In this document: piece by piece, positions 1 to 4,939 of the stretch | How the letters are laid out: each line of letters begins with the position of its first letter | How positions within the stretch are numbered: the first letter of the stretch is position 1 | Assembly: GCA_947253135.1 (NCBI GenBank) | Contig: CAMXYS010000111.1 | Location: forward strand, 1 to 5,210 | DNA from: an uncultured Clostridia bacterium | Lineage (GTDB): Bacteria; Bacillota; Clostridia; Saccharofermentanales; Fastidiosipilaceae | Length of the DNA stretch: 5,210 nucleotides | Direction of reading: 5' to 3' | Notes under the pieces: model-generated | Seen by the model: the letters and a program-made list of their open reading frames with translations, nothing else | What the model was told of the DNA's origin: nothing | Databases searched by the model: none | Translations under genes and position numbers: made by a program

Positions 1-82
1 TGTGCGCGTCCTGGTCAGCCACCGAGATATTCGCAAAGACCCACAAAATGAGACCAAGGAGCTGACCGATGGAATTGAATAA
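1..82 (+). CDS. rapZ: RapZ (YvcJ family) nucleotide-binding protein, C-terminal end only
   Basis: Only the last 26 codons are in the window, read in the frame beginning at base 2 and ending at TAA 80–82. The peptide contains VSHRDIRKD, which matches the conserved C-terminal end of RapZ/YvcJ proteins, where a V-x-HRD-[IL] motif closes the domain. Its position immediately before yvcK and whiA is the standard Gram-positive order and supports the call. RapZ-family proteins are P-loop ATP/GTP-binding proteins; in Escherichia coli RapZ adapts RNase E to the sRNA GlmZ, while the Gram-positive role is less well defined. The P-loop lies outside the window, so nothing can be said about its integrity. 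The last 14 nt overlap the start of yvcK, which implies translational coupling. Confidence 0.85.
   Translation, partial: VRVLVSHRDIRKDPQNETKELTDGIE
56..61 (+). promoter_or_regulatory. Ribosome binding site of yvcK
   Basis: AAGGAG lies 7 nt before ATG 69–71, inside the rapZ coding sequence. It supports the start at 69 even though this overlaps the rapZ stop by 14 nt and gives a protein with a longer N-terminus than usual. Confidence 0.8.
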
Positions 83-1154
83 TTTATACCGGCAATTCCA
101 GCCGGACCTGCACCGGTGTGCTGCCGAACCCGAGGAGTCACCTCGTATCACAGTGATCGGCGGTGGCACCGGCTTGTCCACCCTTTTAAGAGGCTTGAAG
201 TTTTACTCGCACAATTTGACGGCTGTTGTCAGTGTGGCTGATAATGGCGGTTCTTCCGGTCTTTTACGCAAGGACTTGGGTATCCTGCCACCCGGAGATA
301 TTCGCAACTGTATTTTGGCTTTGGCGGACACAGAGCCGCTCATGGACGAGTTGATGAACTATCGTTTTTCCGGCGGCAGCCTGGATGGGCAAAATTTTGG
401 CAACCTCTTTCTGGCCGCCTTGTCTGCCATCTGCGACGACAATTTTTATGAAGCCGTGCGCAACTTTGCCAATGTCTTGGCGGTGACCGGCCTGGTCTTG
501 CCCGTCTCCTTAACGGATTTAAACATCAGCGCTGTGCTTGACAATGGTGAGGTTATTCATGGCGAGTCTGCCATCGGTAGCCGAACTAATATGACGGCTG
601 CTGCAATCGAAAAAATATATATGGATCCACCGGATGCCACCCCCTTGTATGAAAGTGTGCGGGCGATTAAGCAGGCCGACCTGGTTGTGCTGGGCCCGGG
701 CAGCCTGTACACCAGTATTATTCCCAATCTCTTGTTTAGGGAAGTGGTGGAAGCCATTGAGGAGACAGAGGGCAAGGTCGCCTATGTCTGCAACCTGATG
801 ACACAGCCGGCAGAGACCTATGACTACACGGCTATGGACCACCTGCAGGCGATTTTGAACCACAGTGGCCATGCTACCTGTCAGGATTTTATCGATTTTT
901 GTATTGTGAACAATGCACCGATTCCGGCCAGTTCCTTAGAGAATTATTTAGAACAGGATTCTGTCACTGTTTCCTGCAATCCGGATGCCATTTTACAAAG
1001 CGGAGCCGATTTAATTCAAACCCCCTTGGTCAGCCGCTCAGCGGGAGAAGTGCGGCATGATGCGGTCGCACTGGCAGAAGTTCTGACGATGCTGGCTTGT
1101 CTGGCCCGTGATGAAAAGATTGAACAGGCTGATACCAGAGTTTACAGGGGGTAG
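69..1154 (+). CDS. yvcK: Gluconeogenesis factor YvcK/CofD-like family protein
   Basis: A 361-residue protein of the YvcK (UPF0052, CofD-like Rossmann) family. Visible family motifs, in order, are the dinucleotide-type loop GGGTGLS (31–37), ADNGGSSG (57–64), PPGDIRN (74–80), DGQNFGNLF (106–114), LGPGSLYTSIIPN (208–220) and CNLMTQPAET (241–250). From family knowledge, Bacillus subtilis YvcK binds UDP-sugars such as UDP-GlcNAc, is needed for growth on gluconeogenic carbon sources and affects peptidoglycan synthesis and cell shape. It is a cytoplasmic protein. B. subtilis YvcK is a little over 300 residues; here about 25 residues precede the conserved core and a short tail follows it. Start 69 is chosen for its Shine-Dalgarno. 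The gene is tightly packed between rapZ and whiA. Family assignment is firm; the exact ligand is inferred. Confidence 0.95.
   Translation: MELNNLYRQFQPDLHRCAAEPEESPRITVIGGGTGLSTLLRGLKFYSHNLTAVVSVADNGGSSGLLRKDLGILPPGDIRNCILALADTEPLMDELMNYRFSGGSLDGQNFGNLFLAALSAICDDNFYEAVRNFANVLAVTGLVLPVSLTDLNISAVLDNGEVIHGESAIGSRTNMTAAAIEKIYMDPPDATPLYESVRAIKQADLVVLGPGSLYTSIIPNLLFREVVEAIEETEGKVAYVCNLMTQPAETYDYTAMDHLQAILNHSGHATCQDFIDFCIVNNAPIPASSLENYLEQDSVTVSCNPDAILQSGADLIQTPLVSRSAGEVRHDAVALAEVLTMLACLARDEKIEQADTRVYRG
1146..1151 (+). promoter_or_regulatory. Ribosome binding site of whiA
   Basis: AGGGGG ends 6 nt before ATG 1158–1160 and overlaps the last codons of yvcK, whose TAG is 1152–1154. This fixes the whiA start and points to coupled translation. 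Confidence 0.7.
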
Positions 1155-1157
1155 TTA

Positions 1158-2174
1158 ATGCAAAGTTTTTCTGCCTCTGTCAAACAGGAGTTATTGAATA
1201 ACTTTAAAAAAAAAGAGGAGGACCGCTACATCCTGTTGGGGTTGGCCTTGTTGTCAAACGGCCGGATGCGGGGGAACTCCTTGCGCTTTTCCACCGGTCA
1301 CCAGGACCTGGCAACTCTGATGGCAACCTGTTTGGATGAGGAAATCGGTCTTCCGGTCAGCTTAAGGCAAGGAAAAGAATTAACCACTTTAAATATTGAA
1401 GGGCGCAAGTCCATCGCTTTGCTGAAGCGCTTTTGGCAAGAAGATTTCGACTTTGATGGAATGAAAGGTCGGTTGGCAGATGCCTGGGTTAACCCGACGG
1501 CTGATGCCGTTGGGGCAGGCGAGGGGGAGAATGGGTCCAAGGAACAGATAACCTCGTTAGGCCTAGACGAACCGGTTGTCGCGGGCGACTCGCCTCTGTA
1601 CATAAAGACTTTGCAGTCCGTTTTTTTAGCGGGTGGATCCTTGGCTGAACCGAGTCGGTTTTATCAGCTGGAAATGACGATCAGAAGACGCCCTTTGGCC
1701 GAACAGTTGATGGCCTTGCTGCTTTCTTTAAATTTCCCGGTCAGCTTGATCAAACGCTCGGACTACTATGTGCTTTACATGAAGGACGCGAACGGAATTG
1801 GGGATTTTTTAGCCCTGACCGGAGCCCATCTCGCCCGCTTGGAATTTGGCAATTGCCGCCTCAAGCGCGACCTCCGCAACCACGTCAACCGCTTGGTCAA
1901 TTGTGACAGTGCCAACAGTCGCCGTCTGGCAGATGCCTCGGCCCGTCAACTGCACAGCCTGACCCTTTTAAAAGATAGTCCGGAGTGGGAAAAACTGCCG
2001 GGAAATCTGCGCCAGACAGCAGAGCTTCGCCTTGCCTATCCGGACCTTTCCCTGCGCGAGTTAGGCGAACTGTCAGATCCGCCCTTGGCCAAGTCAGGGG
2101 TCAACCACCGGCTGAAAAGATTGCTTGAAATCAGTGCAACTAAGAAGGCGCCGCAGCAAGAGGAAAAAATGTAG
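1158..2174 (+). CDS. whiA: DNA-binding protein WhiA
   Basis: A 338-residue WhiA homologue: a degenerate LAGLIDADG-homing-endonuclease-like N-terminal part followed by a C-terminal helix-turn-helix. Diagnostic segments are the N-terminal SFSASVKQEL (3–12), the second LAGLIDADG-like repeat VFLAGGSLAEPSRFYQLEM (155–173), YMKDANGIGDFLALTGAH (207–224), RDLRNHVNRLVNCDSAN (237–253) and the HTH region LPGNLRQTAELRL (280–292) through KSGVNHRLKRL (312–322). WhiA is a sporulation transcription factor in Streptomyces; in Bacillus it influences cell division and chromosome segregation. It has no nuclease activity as far as known. Unlike B. subtilis WhiA (about 316 residues), this one has a Gly/Glu-rich segment of roughly 35 residues between the two halves (about 112–146), and the usual Cys-Cys pair just before the second repeat is absent. 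The gene follows yvcK after 3 nt, and trmL follows after 8 nt. Confidence 0.95.
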   Translation: MQSFSASVKQELLNNFKKKEEDRYILLGLALLSNGRMRGNSLRFSTGHQDLATLMATCLDEEIGLPVSLRQGKELTTLNIEGRKSIALLKRFWQEDFDFDGMKGRLADAWVNPTADAVGAGEGENGSKEQITSLGLDEPVVAGDSPLYIKTLQSVFLAGGSLAEPSRFYQLEMTIRRRPLAEQLMALLLSLNFPVSLIKRSDYYVLYMKDANGIGDFLALTGAHLARLEFGNCRLKRDLRNHVNRLVNCDSANSRRLADASARQLHSLTLLKDSPEWEKLPGNLRQTAELRLAYPDLSLRELGELSDPPLAKSGVNHRLKRLLEISATKKAPQQEEKM

Positions 2175-2178
2175 GGGA
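2173..2178 (+). promoter_or_regulatory. Ribosome binding site of trmL
   Basis: AGGGGA overlaps the whiA stop codon (TAG 2172–2174) and lies 4 nt before ATG 2183–2185. It supports this start, although the protein then carries about 20 residues ahead of the conserved SPOUT core. Confidence 0.6.
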
Positions 2179-2182
2179 TCAT

Positions 2183-2737
2183 ATGTCTAAACTGTTTGAA
2201 ACAGAACCGCTTTTGTCCAATCGGTCCACTCGGCCGTCATTGCAGGTCGCCTTAGTAGAGCCGGAGATACCGGCCAACACCGGTAATATCGCCCGTACCT
2301 GTGTGGCAACCGGCAGCTCGCTGCACATTTGCGGCACGCCCGGCTTTTCCCTGGAGGACAAGTACCTCAAAAGGGCTGCCCTGGATTTTTGGTATCAATT
2401 GGACCTGACCTTGTGGGACCGGTTTACTGATTTACAAAAGGCTGAACCGGGCATGAATTTTTATTATGCAACGACCAAGGCGGAGCGGTTGTATACGGAG
2501 TTGGATGCTTCCGGGCCGGTTTGCCTTGTTTTTGGCAAGGAGACCAAAGGCTTGCCGGAAGAAATGTTGCTCGCACATCCGGAACGCTGTGTGCGGATCC
2601 CTATGCTGCCTGAAATTCGCTCCCTGAATCTATCGAATAGCGTAGCGATTATGGTCTATGAAGTCTTGCGCCAGCGAAACTTTGCCGGCCTGGAAATCGC
2701 CAGCCGGTTTTTAACAGAACATTTTGAGCCACAGTAA
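2183..2737 (+). CDS. trmL: tRNA (cytidine/uridine-34-2'-O)-methyltransferase, TrmL-like SPOUT enzyme
   Basis: A 184-residue SPOUT-class (TrmH/SpoU superfamily) methyltransferase. The three family motifs are clear: motif 1 VEPEIPANTGNIAR (25–38), motif 2 LVFGKETKGLPEE (115–127) and motif 3 RIPMLPEIRSLNLSNSVA (138–155), followed by YEVLRQ. The FGKETKGLP and RSLNLSNSVA segments form the trefoil-knot S-adenosylmethionine site. The pattern PEIPANTGNIAR near the N-terminus without an RNA-binding extension domain is typical of TrmL (YibK/CspR), which 2'-O-methylates the wobble nucleotide of tRNA-Leu isoacceptors in E. coli. E. coli TrmL has about 157 residues; the surplus here is about 20 N-terminal residues plus a short tail. 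It is the last gene of the rapZ–yvcK–whiA run. Superfamily is certain; TrmL rather than another small SPOUT enzyme is very likely. Confidence 0.92.
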   Translation: MSKLFETEPLLSNRSTRPSLQVALVEPEIPANTGNIARTCVATGSSLHICGTPGFSLEDKYLKRAALDFWYQLDLTLWDRFTDLQKAEPGMNFYYATTKAERLYTELDASGPVCLVFGKETKGLPEEMLLAHPERCVRIPMLPEIRSLNLSNSVAIMVYEVLRQRNFAGLEIASRFLTEHFEPQ

Positions 2738-2766
2738 AAAAAGCCGGAACGAGTTGTCGTTCCGGC
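2736..2766 (-). terminator. Intrinsic terminator of the nitroreductase gene, possibly bidirectional
   Basis: A perfect 10-bp stem GCCGGAACGA / TCGTTCCGGC (2743–2752 with 2757–2766) closes a 4-nt loop. On the – strand it is followed directly by seven T residues (complement of 2736–2742), the classic form of a rho-independent terminator for the gene at 2823–3335. On the + strand the stem comes right after the trmL stop codon but is followed by AGGCAGG rather than a T-run, so termination of the trmL transcript here would be weaker. Confidence 0.82.
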
Positions 2767-2822
2767 AGGCAGGTTAATCATCAGCAAATACGCTTCTTCA
2801 ACCGGTTGGAAAATTGAAATTC

Positions 2823-3335
2823 TTAAATTTGATTGCTCTTGACATTGGAAACCAGGTCCGTTTTAGGCGGATGGGTTGAAGCGGCCTGACCGACTGCTAA
2901 GGCAGCAATCACCTGAAAATCCGCAGGGACTTCAATTAGGGCATTGATGTTATTGTCTGCCTGGGTATTGCGGTCAATGCAACCCCAGATGTAAACACTG
3001 CCCAAGCCCTTTTCCGTTGCGGCTAAGCCCATATGGTCGATGGCACAGGCAGCATCCTGGTAGGCGACCGGCTCGGGAAATTTTTTGGCTGATACAAAAA
3101 TGTAGCTGGTTGCGCCGTAGGTGGGATCATTTTTTCCCTCGGTCAAGCGTTCGCGCACGGCGGTTACCTTTGCGGGACTGGTTACCAAGGTAAAGTGTAA
3201 GTTTTCATAGGCGTGGTTGGAGACAGGTGCGTTGCCGCCAACGGCCATTATATAGTCCAAATCCTCTTGTCTGACCGGCTCATCTGTATAAGACCGAGTA
3301 GAGTGTCGGGCTTTAATTACATCTAAAAATTCCAT
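2823..3335 (-). CDS. Nitroreductase family FMN-dependent oxidoreductase
   Basis: A 170-residue protein of the nitroreductase superfamily. The N-terminal KARHSTRSYTDEPV (8–21) is the family's FMN-phosphate-binding segment (Arg10, Ser12, Arg14). NAPVSNHAYENLHFTLVT (35–52) corresponds to the usual AP-S-x-N-x-QPW segment, but the QPW is not conserved. The helix-strand QDAACAIDHMGLAATEKGLGSVYIWG (93–118) and the terminal VPADFQVIAALAVGQ (136–150) are also typical. Such enzymes are cytoplasmic, usually dimeric, and reduce nitro compounds, quinones or flavins with NAD(P)H; the physiological substrate cannot be read from sequence. The length fits the short subfamily. The gene stands alone, convergent with trmL and divergent from serS, with its own promoter, a perfect Shine-Dalgarno and a terminator. 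Nothing in the neighbourhood suggests a pathway. Confidence 0.9.
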   Translation of the reverse strand: MEFLDVIKARHSTRSYTDEPVRQEDLDYIMAVGGNAPVSNHAYENLHFTLVTSPAKVTAVRERLTEGKNDPTYGATSYIFVSAKKFPEPVAYQDAACAIDHMGLAATEKGLGSVYIWGCIDRNTQADNNINALIEVPADFQVIAALAVGQAASTHPPKTDLVSNVKSNQI

Positions 3336-3342
3336 CGTAAAA

Positions 3343-3350
3343 CCTCCTTA
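3343..3350 (-). promoter_or_regulatory. Ribosome binding site of the nitroreductase gene
   Basis: The – strand reads TAAGGAGG, a full match to the anti-Shine-Dalgarno, 7 nt before ATG (complement of 3333–3335). It confirms the start and predicts efficient translation. Confidence 0.9.
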
Positions 3351-3360
3351 AATCTGAATC

Positions 3361-3389
3361 TTTATAAAGTATAGCATAGCACTTAGCAA
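3361..3389 (-). promoter_or_regulatory. Probable sigma-A type promoter of the nitroreductase gene
   Basis: On the – strand, TTGCTA (complement of 3384–3389) and TATAAA (complement of 3361–3366) are separated by 17 bp, preceded by an A/T-rich stretch. A second reading within the same segment is the extended -10 TGCTATACT (complement of 3368–3376), whose matching -35 is poor. Either start point would leave a short leader before the Shine-Dalgarno at 3350. The choice between the two cannot be made from sequence. Confidence 0.5.
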
Positions 3390-3410
3390 AAATTGTATTA
3401 GAGCTTGATG

Positions 3411-3472
3411 AAGAGGGATGTTGGGCTAGTCGGCCAGCCTATAACTTTCAGTCCGCAAGGGAAATCGCTCTT
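3411..3472 (+). promoter_or_regulatory. Possible structured RNA in the serS leader (three-way-junction-like fold)
   Basis: AAGAGGGAT (3411–3419) can pair with ATCGCTCTT (3464–3472), 8 pairs with one G–G mismatch. Enclosed are hairpin 1, GGGCT (3423–3427) with AGCCT (3436–3440), extended by T3422–A3441, and hairpin 2, TTTC (3446–3449) with GAAA (3461–3464), continued after a 3-nt bulge by CC/GG around a GCAA tetraloop (3455–3458). The outer stem and hairpin 2 compete only for A3464. It matches no riboswitch or T-box consensus that I recognise, and no convincing + strand promoter is visible upstream, so transcription of this segment is assumed. Pairing was found by eye; no covariation evidence is available. 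Confidence 0.25.
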
Positions 3473-3499
3473 ATATTGAAAAAAAAGGGGGGCTATTTT

Positions 3500-3583
3500 A
3501 TGATTAGGGTTAGTTCTAAAGAAGAAAAAATGGACAGAGGCGGCGTTTATGTTAGATATCCAATTAATTCGCAAATCACCTGA
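3500..3583 (+). CDS. Candidate short upstream ORF (27 codons) overlapping the serS start
   Basis: ATG 3500–3502 is preceded by GGGGGG (3487–3492) at 7-nt spacing, a stronger-looking ribosome binding site than that of serS itself. The frame runs 27 codons to TGA 3581–3583 and overlaps the first 35 nt of serS in the +1 frame relative to it. The peptide begins MIRVSSKEEKMDRGG and has three serines, two of them adjacent at codons 5–6 (AGT TCT). It resembles no protein I know. If translated, ribosomes on it would pass over the serS Shine-Dalgarno and start codon, so it could act as a leader ORF controlling serS. It could equally be chance; coding evidence is limited to the start site. Confidence 0.25.
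   Translation: MIRVSSKEEKMDRGGVYVRYPINSQIT
3536..3540 (+). promoter_or_regulatory. Ribosome binding site of serS
   Basis: AGAGG lies 8 nt before ATG 3549–3551. The start is also supported by the standard SerRS N-terminus MLDIQLIRKSPELV. The site is moderate in strength and lies inside the upstream short ORF. Confidence 0.6.
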
Positions 3584-4841
3584 GTTGGTTGCTCAGGCCT
3601 TGGCCAAGCGTGGCTTGGAGGTAAATTTTGCTGATTTTTTAGCAGCAGATCGGGAACGAAGAGACCTGATTGCAGAAGTTGAGGAGAAAAAGGCCCGGCG
3701 CAATCGCACTTCAGCGGAGGTGCCGAAGCTGAAAAAGGCAGGTGAGGATGTCTCCGGTGTCCTGGCCGAGATGAAGCAACTGTCTGACGACATCAAAGCT
3801 CTGGATGAGCAGCTGGCTCAAAAAGAGACTGAATTAAAGGACTTCCTGGCCGGTTTACCAAATCTGCCGGCGGAGGACGTTAAGCCGGGCGGCAAGGAAG
3901 CCAATGAAGTTGTTACTGTCTACGGCGACAAGCCTGAATTTGATTTTTCGCCCAAGCACCATGTTGACCTGGCCGAACAGTTGGGTCTGATTGACTACAC
4001 GCGCGGTGCTAAACTGGCCGGCGCGGGCAACTGGGTTTATACGGGCTTGGGAGCACGCCTGGAGTGGGCTTTATTAAATTATTTTATCGATACCCATTTA
4101 AAAGACGGATATGAAATGATGCTGGTGCCTCATTTGCTGACCTATGATTGTGGTTTTACAGCCGGCCAATTTCCCAAGTTTAAGGAAGATGTTTACTGGT
4201 TGGAGACAGAGGCCGGCCGGGCGGGGACGAATAACCAGTTTATTTTGCCAACGGCGGAGACGGCCCTGGTCAATTTGCACCGCAATGAAATTTTAAATGA
4301 GGAAGACCTGCCTAAAAAATATTTTGCCTATTCGCCTTGCTACCGCAAGGAGGCGGGGAGCTACCGGGCCGAGGAGAGGGGGATGATCCGCGGCCACCAG
4401 TTTAATAAGGTGGAAATGTTTCAATATGCTCTGCCGGAAGATTCGGAGCAGGCTTTCCAGGAGTTGGTGGACAAGGCGGCTGCCTTGGTCAAAGGACTGG
4501 GTTTACACTTTCGCGTGAGCAAGCTGGCGGCCGGCGATTGCAGTGCTAGCATGGCCCGCACCAATGATATTGAAATTTGGATTCCCAGCATGAACGACTA
4601 CAAGGAAGTCAGTTCCGCCTCGAATGCCCATGATTACCAAGCCCGCCGCGGCAATATCAGGGTGCGCCGCAAGGGGGCTAAGCAGACCGACTTCGTCCAC
4701 ACCTTAAATGCCTCCGGTTTGGCGACATCGCGTGTGTTCCCGGCTATTTTAGAGCAATGTCAGCAGGCTGACGGATCCGTCAGCATCCCCGCTGTTTTAC
4801 AGCCCTATTTGGGCGGCCTGAGCGTTTTAAAGCCATTGTAA
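3549..4841 (+). CDS. serS: Seryl-tRNA synthetase (class II)
   Basis: A full-length 430-residue bacterial-type SerRS, which charges tRNA-Ser (and tRNA-Sec where present) with serine in the cytoplasm. The N-terminal domain starts with the standard MLDIQLIRKSPELV and forms the long antiparallel coiled coil that grips the tRNA-Ser variable arm (about 28–105, Lys/Glu-rich). Catalytic-domain landmarks are the serine-binding TAE loop (PTAET, 234–238), motif 2 with CYRKEAGS (264–271) continuing to RGMIRGHQFNKVEMF (277–291), KEVSSASNAHDYQARR (352–367), and motif 3 NASGLATSRVFPAILEQ (387–403) with Arg395, followed by QQADGSVSIPAVLQPYLGG. The motif 2 loop reads YRAEE where many bacterial enzymes have a GRDT-type sequence. 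No key catalytic residue appears missing. Upstream there is no T-box; the leader instead holds a possible fold and a short ORF. An Lrp/AsnC-type gene follows 98 nt downstream. Confidence 0.98.
   Translation: MLDIQLIRKSPELVAQALAKRGLEVNFADFLAADRERRDLIAEVEEKKARRNRTSAEVPKLKKAGEDVSGVLAEMKQLSDDIKALDEQLAQKETELKDFLAGLPNLPAEDVKPGGKEANEVVTVYGDKPEFDFSPKHHVDLAEQLGLIDYTRGAKLAGAGNWVYTGLGARLEWALLNYFIDTHLKDGYEMMLVPHLLTYDCGFTAGQFPKFKEDVYWLETEAGRAGTNNQFILPTAETALVNLHRNEILNEEDLPKKYFAYSPCYRKEAGSYRAEERGMIRGHQFNKVEMFQYALPEDSEQAFQELVDKAAALVKGLGLHFRVSKLAAGDCSASMARTNDIEIWIPSMNDYKEVSSASNAHDYQARRGNIRVRRKGAKQTDFVHTLNASGLATSRVFPAILEQCQQADGSVSIPAVLQPYLGGLSVLKPL
4767..4784 (+). repeat. Perfect 18-bp palindrome within the 3' part of serS
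   Basis: GCTGACGGATCCGTCAGC is identical to its own reverse complement over all 18 bases. It covers codons for the conserved ADGSVS stretch of SerRS and lies 156 bp before the Lrp-type start codon. The sequence is certain; any function, such as an operator, is inference. Confidence 0.9.
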
Positions 4842-4939
4842 TTAACGAGTTGACTCCAGGTGTCTCCGGCGCCGCGCCGGGCTGTAACATGGTCTGCCGG
4901 GTCAAGCTGGCTCGCCCGGCCGGCAGAAAGGTGAAGTGT
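4842..4939 (+). other. G+C-rich hairpin-bearing spacer between serS and the Lrp-type gene
   Basis: Hairpin A: CCGGCG (4866–4871) with CGCCGG (4875–4880), loop of 3 nt. Hairpin B: CTGCCGG (4894–4900) with CCGGCAG (4920–4926), or alternatively GCCGGG (4896–4901) with CCCGGC (4915–4920). Neither is followed by a T-run, so this is not a standard intrinsic terminator. A TTGACT at 4850–4855 lacks a -10 partner, so no promoter can be supported. Hairpin B ends one base before the Lrp-type Shine-Dalgarno and could influence ribosome access. Confidence 0.45.
4927..4934 (+). promoter_or_regulatory. Ribosome binding site of the Lrp/AsnC-type gene
   Basis: AAAGGTGA ends 5 nt before ATG 4940–4942. It favours this start over an in-frame GTG at 4931, which lies within the site, and an in-frame ATG at 4889, which has no obvious Shine-Dalgarno. 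Confidence 0.65.

Noticed and set aside
519..872. 117-codon – strand ORF inside yvcK
   Set aside because: It overlaps the strongly conserved yvcK coding frame entirely and resembles no protein family; treated as chance.
1206..1221. A9 run followed by GAGGAGG early in whiA as a programmed slippage or internal initiation site
   Set aside because: The run encodes KKK in an intact frame, no start codon lies at proper distance after the purine-rich stretch, and stimulatory Shine-Dalgarno sequences for frameshifting normally lie upstream of the slip site.
2799..2808. CAACCGGTTG palindrome between the terminator and the nitroreductase stop
   Set aside because: Ten bases only, with flanks that do not extend the symmetry; expected by chance at this length.
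3405..3477. + strand promoter for serS (TTGATG 3405–3410, TATAAC 3440–3445, TATATT 3472–3477)
   Set aside because: The elements are present singly, but no -35/-10 pair has acceptable spacing and match, so no promoter is annotated.
3391..3548. T-box riboswitch upstream of serS
   Set aside because: Looked for because serS is often T-box controlled in Firmicutes. No TGGNACCGCG-type T-box sequence and no terminator/antiterminator pair with a T-run is present.
4850..4855. TTGACT as a -35 box for the Lrp-type gene
   Set aside because: The sequence 16–18 bp downstream is G+C-rich (GCCGCGCC region) with no -10-like hexamer.
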